NCBI GenBank assembly: GCA_016710115.1
Contig: JADJLN010000001.1
Coordinates: 548,852 to 612,851, forward strand
Direction: 5' to 3'
Source: Saprospiraceae bacterium
Lineage (GTDB): Bacteria; Bacteroidota; Bacteroidia; Chitinophagales; Saprospiraceae
Length of the DNA stretch: 64,000 nucleotides
This document shows positions 29,701 to 41,700 of this stretch, piece by piece. Below the pieces are notes generated by a model. That model was not told the origin of the DNA. It made no database searches and worked only from the letters and a program-made list of their open reading frames with translations. The first letter of the stretch is position 1; every line of letters starts with the position of its first letter. A program made the position numbers and the translations under genes.

Positions 29701-32700
29701 CAAACCGATGCAACCTGCATGTATGATGCGGATCCATCGATCACAGGAGATGTCACGGATGAAGCGGATAATTGCAGCGGAATGATTGATGCCGTCTATT
29801 CAGATGCGACTGTTCCGGGCGCTTGTGTCGGCCAGACAATTCTGACTCGGACCTGGACACTGACAGATGATTGCGGATTGCAACTGACCCAAACCCAGAT
29901 CATCACCCTTGAAGATGATATAGCTCCGACCCTGGTGAATTGTCCTGCAAATACAACCATCAGCTGCGTGGATCCGATTCCGGCCCCGCCAGTTGTAACA
30001 GCCACGGATAACTGTGATCCGATGCCTGTTGTTTCAATCCCTGTTGAAGTGAGCAGCCAGACAAATGACGGTTCTTGCACGGACCATTCGTATACAATCA
30101 GCCGTGTTTGGACAGCAACAGACGGTTGTGCAAACAGTACCTCCTGTGAGCAGGTCATTACAGTAGAAGATGTCATCATTCCGGTCATCACATTGACCGG
30201 ACCGGCCAGTGTCGACCTGTGCGTAGGCGACAGCTATTCCGATATGGGTGCCACAGCCGATGATGATTGCTTCGGCGATATTTCACAGGACATTATTACT
30301 GTCAACCCGGTCGATGTCAATACTCCCGGCACCTATATGGTCACCTACAATGTATCTGACCCATGTGGAAATAATGCTGTTGAGGTCATCCGAACAGTGA
30401 TCATACATGATTATCCACGGCTGGAAACATCCATTAATGGAGTCGTAGTGACATCCAACAACGATGGTGCTGATGATGTGGCTCCACCGATGGAAGTATG
30501 TAATGAAGCTGGAAACGTTTTCTTTGATATGTTCACTGACTTGAACGGCGTACCGGGTGATATTCGTGTCTACCAGACACGCACGTTGATGAACGTCACG
30601 ACTCCGATGTGCGACAACTGTGCTGCACCCATAGCTGCATTTACAGGGGTTTCCGGTACAGCTACCCTGGTTGATCCAACAATGGATGGAACTTTGGTCA
30701 TGCGCTTCCGCGCCTGGCTGGATCTCAACAGCAATAATACAATTGACCCGGGTGAATGTGCCGGTGACTGGGTGGAATACACTTTCATCCTGAAGGCGGA
30801 CGTCATCATGGCCTGCGCCAACGATACGGTTGTAGCTTCTTGCCAGGATCAGGCCACAGTTGATCAGGCATTTGCGGATTGGTTGACGACCACCACCTAC
30901 ACGGGCGGAAAGAATCCGGTCATGTCAAATGATAATTCTGGCGCTCCGAATGCCTGCGGTGGTGTAACGGTTGTGACGTGGACGGTGACCAGCGATTGCG
31001 AGCCTGATGTCACGTGTTCTGCAACCTTTACAGTTACTGAAGATGATATCGAGCCGACCTTTACAGTGCCGGCGGATACAGATATTTATTCCGATGCCAA
31101 CTGCGGCTATGATGCCGATCCATCGATCACGGGTGACGTGACCGATGAAATGGATAATTGCGGAGGTGCACTAGACGCAACATATACTGATGCACCAGCA
31201 ATGGGTTCTTGTGAGGGCGAAGTGGTTATTACCCGTACATGGTCGCTCACCGACCTGTGGCAATACCACTGCCCAGGACCAGATCATTACTGTCCGTGAT
31301 ACGATCTCACCCACTTTCACAGTCCCTGACGACATCACGATCAATGCGGATATGGATTGTCTGTATGACACCGATCCGGTGATTACAGGTGATGTCAACG
31401 ATGAAGCGGACAATTGCACAGCTGTCCTTGATGCCACATATAGATGATGATCAGCTTGGCATGTGCTGGACAGCGAATCATTACACGGACCTGGTCGCTT
31501 GTGGACGACTGTTCAAACAGTCTCGAACAAACCCAGATCATTACAGTGATTGATGACATCGATCCGGAACTGGTTGGATGTCCTGCTGATGTGACGATTG
31601 CCTGCAATGATCCGATGCCTGTACCTCCAGTGGTAACAGCGACGGACAATTGTGATATGAGTCCTGTTGTCTCCGGACCAGTTTCCGTTTCAGGTCAGAC
31701 CAATGTTGGCTCCTGCTCGGATTATACGTATGATGTTACCTTGGAAATACCGCCACCTGTGCACAGGTAGTGTCTGTTCAGGACCTGATAATCCCTGTGA
31801 TCAACCTCACCGGTCCGGATACAGTCGACCTGTGCGTAGGCGACAGCTATTCCGATATGGGTGCCACAGCCGATGATGATTGCTTCGGCGATGTTTCAGC
31901 AGATATTGTGGTTGTCAACCCAGTGGATGTCAATACTCCCGGGCACCTATATGGTCACCTACAATGTATCTGACCCATGCGGTAATGCTGCTGTAGAAGT
32001 GACGCGAACAGTGATCATACACGATTATCCACGACTGGAAACATCCATTAATGGAGTCGTTGTGACTTCCAACAACGATGGAGATGATGATGTGGCTCCA
32101 CCGATGGAAGTATGTAATGAAGCTGGAAACGTTTTCTTTGATATGTTCACTGACTTGAACGGCGTACCGGGTGATATTCGTGTCTACCAGACACGCACGT
32201 TGATGAACGTCACCACTCCGATGTGCGACAACTGTGCTGCACCTATTGGTGCATTTGACAGGTGTTTCCGGTACAGCCACCCTGGTTGATCCAACAATGG
32301 ATGGAACTTTGGTCATGCGCTTCCGCGCCTGGCTGGATCTCAACAGCAATAATACAATTGACCCGGGTGAATGTGCAGGCGATTGGGTTGAATACACGTT
32401 CATCCTGAAGGCGGATGTCATCATGGCCTGCGCCAACGATACGGTTGTAGCTGTGCCGGGATCAGGCCACAGTTGATCAGGCATTTGCGGATTGGTTGAC
32501 GACCACCACCTACACGGGCGGAAAGAATCCGGTCATGTCAAATGATAATTCTGGCGCTCCGAATGCCTGCGGAGGTGTAACGGTTGTGACGTGGACGGTG
32601 ACCAGCGATTGCGAGCCCGATGTCACGTGTTCTGCAACCTTTACCGTTACAGAAGACGATATCGAGCCGACCTTTACAGTGCCGGCGGATACAGATATTT

Positions 32701-35700
32701 ATTCCGATGCCAACTGCGGCTATGATGCCGATCCATCGATCACGGGTGACGTGACCGATGAAATGGATAATTGCGGAGGTGCACTAGACGCAACATATAC
32801 TGATGCACCAGCAATGGGTTCTTGTGAGGGCGAAGTGGTTATTACCCGTACATGGTCGCTCACCGACCTGTGTGGCAATACCACTGCCCAGGACCAGATC
32901 ATTACTGTCCGTGATACGATCTCACCCACTTTCACAGTCCCTGACGACATCACGATCAATGCGGATATGGATTGTCTGTATGACACCGATCCGGTGATTA
33001 CAGGTGATGTCAACGATGAAGCGGACAATTGCACAGCTGTCCTTGATGCCACATATACAGATGATGATCAGCCTGGCGCATGTGCTGGACAGCGAATCAT
33101 TACACGGACCTGGTCGCTTGTGGACGACTGTTCAAACAGTCTCGAACAAACCCAGATCATTACAGTGATTGATGACATCGATCCGGAACTGGTTGGATGT
33201 CCTGCTGATGTGACGATTGCCTGCAATGATCCGATGCCAGTGCCTCCAGTGGTAACAGCGACGGACAATTGTGATATGAGTCCTGTTGTCTCCGGACCAG
33301 TTTCCGTTTCAGGTCAGACCAATGTTGGCCTCCTGCTCGGATTATACGTATGATGTTACCTTAACCTCGACGGCGACTGATGCCTGCGGAAATACCGCCA
33401 CCTGTGCACAGGTAGTGTCTGTTCAGGACCTGATAATCCCTGTGATCACCCTCACCGGTCCGGATACAGTCGACCTGTGCGTAGGCGACAGCTATTCCGA
33501 TAGCGGGTGCCACAGCCGATGATGATTGCTTCGGCGATGTTTCAGCAGATATTGTGGTTGTCAATCCAGTGGATGTCAATACACCGGGCACCATATGGTC
33601 ACCTACAATGTATCTGACCCATGTGGCAATGCTGCTGTGGAAGTGACGCGAACAGTGATCATACACGATTATCCACGACTGGAAACATCCATTAATGGAG
33701 TCGTTGTGACTTCCAACAACGATGGAGATGATGATGTGGCTCCACCTTTGATATGTTCACTGACCTGAACGGCGTTCCCGGTGATATCCGTGTCTATCAG
33801 ACGCGCACAGTGATGAATGTCACGACTCCGATGTGCGACAACTGTGCAGCACCTATTGGTGCATTTACAGGTGTTTCCGGTACAGCCACCCTGGTTGATC
33901 CAACAATGGATGGAACTTTGGTCATGCGCTTCCGCGCCTGGCTGGATCTCAACAGCAATAATACAATTGACCCGGGTGAATGCCGGTGACTGGGTGGAAT
34001 ACACGTTCATCCTGAAGGCGGATGTCATCATGGCCTGCGCCAACGATACGGTTGTAGCTTCTTGCCAGGATCAGGCCACAGTTGATCAGGCATTTGCGGA
34101 TTGGTTGACGACCACCACCTACACGGGCGGAAAGAATCCGGTCATGTCAAATGATAATTCTGGCGCTCCGAATGCCTGCGGAGGTGTAACGGTTGTGACG
34201 TGGACGGTGACCAGCGATTGTGAGCCAGATGTCACGTGTTCTGCAACCTTTACCGTTACTGAAGATGATATTGAGCCGACCTTTACAGTGCCGGCGGATA
34301 CAGATATTTATTCCGATGCCAACTGCGGCTATGATGCTGATCCATCGATCACGGGTGACGTGACCGATGAAATGGATAATTGCGGAGTGCACTAGACGCA
34401 ACATATACTGATGCACCAGCAATGGGTTCATGTGAGGGCGAAGTGGTTATTACCCGTACATGGTCGCTCACCGACCTGTGTGGCAATACCACTGCCCAGG
34501 ACCAGATCATTACTGTCCGTGATACGATCTCACCCACCTTCACAGTCCCTGACGACATCACGATCAATGCGGATATGGATTGTCTGTATGACACCGATCC
34601 GGTGATTACAGGTGATGTCAGCGATGAAGCGGACAATTGCACAGCTGTCCTTGATGCCATATACAGATGATGATCAGCCCTGGCGCATGTGCGGACAGCG
34701 AATCATTACACGGACCTGGTCGCTTGTGGACGACTGTTCAAACAGTCTCGAACAAACCCAGATCATTACAGTGATTGATGACATCGATCCGGAACTGGTT
34801 GGATGTCCTGCTGATGTGACGATTGCCTGCAATGATCCGATGCCTGTACCGCCAGTGGTAACAGCGACGGACAATTGTGATATGAGTCCTGTTGTCTCCG
34901 GACCAGTTTCCGTTTCAGGTCAGACCAATGATGGCTCCTGCTCGGATTATACGTATGATGTTACCTTAACCTGGACGGCGACTGATGCCCGCCGAAATAC
35001 CGCCCCCTGTGCACCGGTAGTGTCTGTTCAGGACCTGATAATCCCTGTGATCACCCTCACCGGTCCGGATACAGTTGACCTTTGTGTTGGCGACAGCTAT
35101 TCAGACATGGGTGCGACAGCTGACGATGATTGTTTTGGGGATATCACTGCAGATATTATTGTGGACAATCCGGTGGACGTCAATACTCCGGGTACCTATA
35201 TGGTCACCTACAATGTTTCAGACCCTTTGCGGAAATGATGCCGTTGAAGTGACCCGAACAGTGATCGTTCACAATTACCCACTCCTGGAAACATCGATCA
35301 ATGGTGTTATTGTCACCACCAACAACGATGGAGCTGATGATGTGGCTCCACCGATGGAGGTCTGTAACGAAACAGGGAATATCTATTTTGATTATTTCAT
35401 TGATTTGAATAACGTTCCAGGCGATGTGCGTGCTTTTCAGACCCGGACATTGACCAATGTCTCCACTTCAATGTGTGACAATTGTGCAGCAGTTCTGACT
35501 GCATTCTCACCCTATTCAGGTACCGCCAGCCTGATCGACCCAACGATGGATGGAACCATCGTCATGCGATTCCGCGCCTGGCTTGATCTGAACAGTAACA
35601 ATTCAATCGATCCGGGAGAATGTGCAGGCGATTGGGCAGAATACACATTTACCTTAAAAGCTGATGTGATCCTGACCTGTGCCAATGATACAACCGTAGC

Positions 35701-38700
35701 TGCTTGTCAGGATCAGGCAACAGTTGATCAGGCTTTTGCCGACTGGTTGACAACGACAACCTTCACCGGTGGAAAGAATCCCGTATTGACAGATAATAAT
35801 ACCGGTGCTCCCGATGCTTGTGGTGGAAACACGATGGTTACCTGGACGGTGACCAGTGACTGTGAGCCAGATGTAACCTGTACGGCAACAGGCACTGTCA
35901 CTGAAGACGATGAAGATCCTGTCCTGACCTGTCCGGCTGATCTGACTGCCCAGTGCAATATCTCCGAGCAGCCTCCCTATGCTGACCTGGCTGCATTCGA
36001 AACCGCCGGAGGAACATCTTCGGATAATTGTGAAGTCGATCCGAATACCTTCACCCTGTTCAGTGAAGTTTCGGATAATAATTCCTGTCCGGAATTGGTT
36101 ACCCGCACCTACACAGTAGAAGACCTCTGCGGGAATACAGCATCCTGCGTACAACTCATCACTGTGGATGATACCATTGAACCAACGCTGGATTCAACTC
36201 CGGGTGATCTGACCGTGGAATGCGATGCAATACCAGTAGCTGATGTGATTACAGGCAGCGATAATTGTGACCAGATGGTTGCGGTTACATTCCAGGAGGT
36301 CCAAAACAATGGCTTATGTGCTGACAGTTATACTTTGGTTCGCACCTGGACGGCGGAGGATGATTGCGGGAATACGGTTTCGCATGTTCAGACCATCACG
36401 GTTGAGGACACCACGATGCCAACATGGGATCAGGGTATGCCTGCAGATGAAACAGTCGAATGTGATGCCATACCCGTTGTCTTTGGCCCAGTTACGGCCT
36501 CTGACAATTGCGATCTGGCTGTTGATGTGACCTTTGGTGAATCTCAGACTCCTGGCAACTGTCCTGACTATTATACCTTAACCAGAACCTGGACGGCAAC
36601 AGACGATTGCGGAAACAGTACGGTGCATACGCAGACGATCACTGTAGAAGACACGACAGCTCCTACCTTGCTTGCCGGATGTCCGACAGACGAAATTATC
36701 GAGTGCAGCGATCCGGTACCAGCGGCTGCCGTTGTCACTGCAGAAGACAATTGTGATCCGGCCCCGATCGTATCGATGGCTGAAGTCACTGATCTGAGCG
36801 GTTGTGGCGGATATACCGGTACGATTACTCGGACATGGACTGCTGAAGATGCCTGTGGAAATAGTGCAGAGATTTGCACCCAGGTAATCACTATTGAGGA
36901 TTCCACAATGCCGACCTTTTCCACTCCATCTGATATCACCATCCAGAAAGATGTCAATTGTGCCTATGATGCCGACCCATCCCTGACTGGTGATGTAATG
37001 GATGAAATGGATAATTGCAGCGTCGGGCTGGATGCAACCTATATGGATGATGTAACCATTGGTGCTTGTGAGGGCCAGGAGGTCATCACGCGGACCTGGA
37101 GCCTGGAGGACAATTGTGGCAATGTCACCACGGATATCCAGGTGATCACAGCTGTGGATGAAATCCTGCCCGAATTCCCATTGTTAGATGATGTCACCAT
37201 TTATACGTTCGATGACGGCGCTTCCTGCCCGAGCCCTGCGGATATCGGACTGGTTGTGGACAATATGAATCCGATCTCCAGTGGCAATGCTCCTTTCCAG
37301 TTTACCATTCATGGCGTAACTGTAGACGGGCCTACGGTATACAGTGACAATTGCAGCTCTCCCCCAAATCTGGATATTTACGTCGTATCCATCAACCCGG
37401 ATTTCAACAGCGATGCAGATGATTGCCAGCGTGTTATCCGGGTGGCTTACCGGGTGTTTGACGATTGCGGCAATTTTGTAACCCGTCAGCAGTTCTTCAC
37501 CGTACTGGATAATACACCGCCCACATTTACTGTACCTGCGGATGTGACCATTTATACGGACAATAACTGCACTATGATGCCGGATCCGGTCTTCACCGGT
37601 GACTGTAACGGACGAAGCGGATAATTGCAGTTCAGGATTGGATGCAGTCTATGCCGATGATGTGAATCCGGGTACCTGTGAGGGTGAACAGATCATCACT
37701 CGCACCTGGACACTTCAGGACGACTGTGGAAATTCTACGGAACAGGTTCAGACGATCACTGTTCAGGATAATATTCCACCAACCTTTTCAGTACCTGCTG
37801 ATATTACCATAGAAAAGGATGTCAACTGTCAATATGATGCTGATCCAATCCTGACCGGCGATGTGATTGACGAGGCAGACAACTGTACCACAGGCGGATT
37901 GGATGCGTCCTACAGTGACAATGTTGCTGCCGGTAATTGCGAAGGAGGAAATCATCACCCGAACCTGGACGTTGACCGATGATTGTGGTAATGATTCCAT
38001 CCAGACACAAATCATCACCGCGATTGATCTGATCACCCCGACCTTCCCCAAACCGGATGATGTCACCATCTATACAGAGGATGGGGCCACCTGTCCGGGT
38101 GTAGCGGATATCAATCTGGTTGCGGATCAAATGAATCCGATTGTCTCCGGAAATGCGCCATTCAACTTTACGGTCCACGGATTGCTTCAGGCTGGTCCGA
38201 CCGTTTACTCGGACAACTGCAGTACAGCTCCAAATCTGGATCTGTATATCTGGTCGGTGGCTCCGAATTTTGGAGGCACGGCGGATGAATGCATGCGCTC
38301 CATTCGTGTGATTTACAGGGGTCTGCTGACGATTGCGATAATTTCCAGCAGCGGCAGCAGATCTTCACCATTCTGGATAATACAGATCCGACCTTTACCG
38401 TACCAGCGGATATCACGATTTATACAGATGCCAACTGCGATTACGACGCAGACCCATCTAATACGGGTGACGTGACCGATGAGGATGACAACTGTGGTGT
38501 CGGATTGGATGCCAGTTATTCAGACAATGTTGATCCGGGCAATTGCACGGGAGAGCAGATCGTCACACGGACCTGGTATCTGGCAGACAACTGTGGAAAC
38601 GACTCGATCCAGATCCAGACAATTACGGTTCAGGACAATGTCCCACCCACCTTTACAGTGCCTGCTGATATCACCATTGAAAAAGATGTGAACTGCGCCT

Positions 38701-41700
38701 ATGACGCTGATCCATCGATCACAGGTGGCGTAGATGATGAAGCGGATAATTGCAGTTCCGGATTGGATGCGCAATACACCGATGTTATCACTGCCGGTTC
38801 ATGCGAAGGAGAACAGATCATTGCCCGGACCTGGTCATTGACCGATGATTGTGGCAATGTGACGGTTCAGACTCAAACCATCACGGCTGTTGATCTGATC
38901 GTACCGATCTTCCCGAAACCTGCTGATCATACGATTTCGACAGAGGATGGGGCCACCTGTCCAGGAGTATCGGATATTTCCCTGACCGCGGACCAGAATA
39001 ATCCGGTAGGCTTCCGGAAATGCACCATTTGTCTTTACCGTTCATGGCCTGCCGTTTAACGGCCCGACTGTGTACAGTGACAACTGTAGTTCCGGCCCGA
39101 ACCTCGATCTCTATGTCTGGAGCATCAACTCCAGCTTCATGGGTATCGGGGATGATTGTGAACGACAGATCCAGGTGATCTTCCGGGTGTACGACGATTG
39201 CGGGAATTTCCAGCAACGGCAGCAGATATTTACCATTATCGAGAATACTCCACCAGACCTGAGTGCATGTACAGTGCCTTTGGATGGCACCGTCGAATGC
39301 ACAGGAGATGCGGGTAACGAGCAGGCTGCGATCAACTGGGATATGGCCAATATTACCTACCTCTATGGTCGTGCTTCCGACAACTGTACAAACATTACGG
39401 TGACCAGTGATTACGATTTTGCGAATTACATCTAGCGTGTGGACTTTCCGGTGAGATCACCGTGGTCTATACCGTGACGGATGAATGCAGCAACAGCACC
39501 ACAACCAGTGCCACGTTGACGGTCGTCGACAACTTTGGCCCGGATCTCACCAACTGTCCAAACCTCGGACGATGTGATCGAATGTGATGGAGCAGTGAAT
39601 AATGCGGCAACAGCTGCACTGTGGAATGCAAATATCCCGGCTCTCCTTGAAGTGTGCGCCACAGAAGTTTGTGGTGATTTCACGGTCAGCAGTGATTTCG
39701 ATTATGCCAACCTGGTCCCCACCTGTGGAGAAGCAGGAACCCTCACAGTGAATTATACGCTGGAGGGTGAATGCATGAATATCTCCATTTTCATAGCCAC
39801 CTTAACCATTGAAGATACGACTCCACCGACCATTGACTTCTGCCCGGGTCCAGTGGCAATCAACTGTGAAGATTCACAGGATCCGATGGATACAGGAGGC
39901 TCTGCTACGGCTTCGGATGTGTGTGATGCCAACCCGATCATCACCTATGGCGATGTGATTGTCCCAGGCAGCTGCCCGGACAGTTACGTGATCGAACGGA
40001 CCTGGACTGCTACAGACGATTGCAATAATGCTACCAGTTGCCTCCAGGAGATCACGGTGATCGATGTGGAAAAGCCGGTCTACAATCTGGGCACTCCGGA
40101 TGTGACACTGTACACACTGGAGGACAATGCGACCTGCCCTGGCACAGCCGACATCAGTCTGGTGGTCAATCAGGCAACACCGATCGCCACTGGTCATGTC
40201 ACTGTGCCTTTTACCGTGCATGGAGTGATATTCCAGACACCGAACGCCAATGGCACCGATAACTGTACCCCGGATGATGAGTTGAAGCTCTATGTATGGG
40301 CGATCAATGAAGATTTCTTCAATGATGCCGATGAATGCCATCGCACAATCGAAGTCCTCTTCCGACTCTATGACCGTTGTGGAAACTTCCGTAACCGCAC
40401 GCAAGCGTATACCATCATCGAGAATACGCCACCTGTGATCTCATGTCCTGCAGACGTGACCATCGATTGTGACGATGATCCGTTCGATCTGAACCTGACA
40501 GGTGACGCGACGGCTACGGACAATTGTGATGCAGATCCGACCGTCACTTACAGTGATGTCAACGATCTGAACGGCTGTTCCATGACAGGGACAATTACAC
40601 GGACCTGGAAGGCAGAAGACAATTGTACCAATACTTCGGATTGTGTGCAGGTCATTACCGTACAGGACGTTGATCCACCACTGCTGATCAATTGTGTTCC
40701 AGAAGATCTGAATGCAGAATTCGAATGTGACGGGCTTGCTGGCAATGAAGCAGCGGCCATAGCATGGAATGCAGCCAATATCCTTAACCTTGAAGGGTGC
40801 GCATTTGACGTGTGTGGTGTCATTGTCGTGACCAGCAATTACGATTTCACCAACCTGTCTGATCAGTGCGGTGAAACAGGTACACTCATTGTGACCTATA
40901 CCGTGACAGATGAATGTCTCAACACATCGACGATCACGGGTACATTCACTATTGTCGACACAACGGTGCCGGACCTGACTGCGTGTAACCTCTCAAATCT
41001 GGATGCAACGCACGAATGCGATGGTGATGCCGGCAATCTGGCAGCAGCCAATGCATGGAATGCAGACAATGTGTCCTATCTCGAAGGTTGTGTGACTGAC
41101 CTGTGCGGTTCCATCACGGTTACACATGATTACACCTATGCGAATCTGACCGATGAATGCGGGATTACAGGAGAGGTTTTGGTGACCTATACCCTGACAG
41201 ATGAATGTAACAATAGCACGACCGCTACAGGTACATTCACGGTTGAGGATACCACCAATCCTACCTGGGATTCAGCAATGCCTGCAGATATGACAGTGGA
41301 GTGTGACGCTGTTCCAGCCGCCTTTGTAGCGACGGCATCAGATGGTTGCGATACGGATGTGGATATCGTGTATACCGAGGTTGGTTCCGATAGCATTTGT
41401 CTGGACAATTATATCCTCACACGCACCTGGACAGCGACAGATGATTGCAACAATGCCATCACCCATACGCAATATATCCAGGTAGAGGATACGACTATGC
41501 CGGATCCATTGTGTCAGGATCGGGAGATCTTCCTGGATGAAAATGGAATCGCTACGATTACTCCGGAAGAGGTCGACAACGGATCGACAGACAACTGCGA
41601 TGTCATGGTCGAACTTGCCCTGTCGAAAACAATGTTCGACTGTGATGATGAAGGCCCGAATCCGGTGACACTGACCGTGACAGATAATTGCGGTAACAGT

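Noticed and set aside
30175..35037. 1.64-kb tandem units considered as a mobile element
   Set aside because: They are in-frame protein modules without transposase, terminal inverted repeats or target-site duplications.
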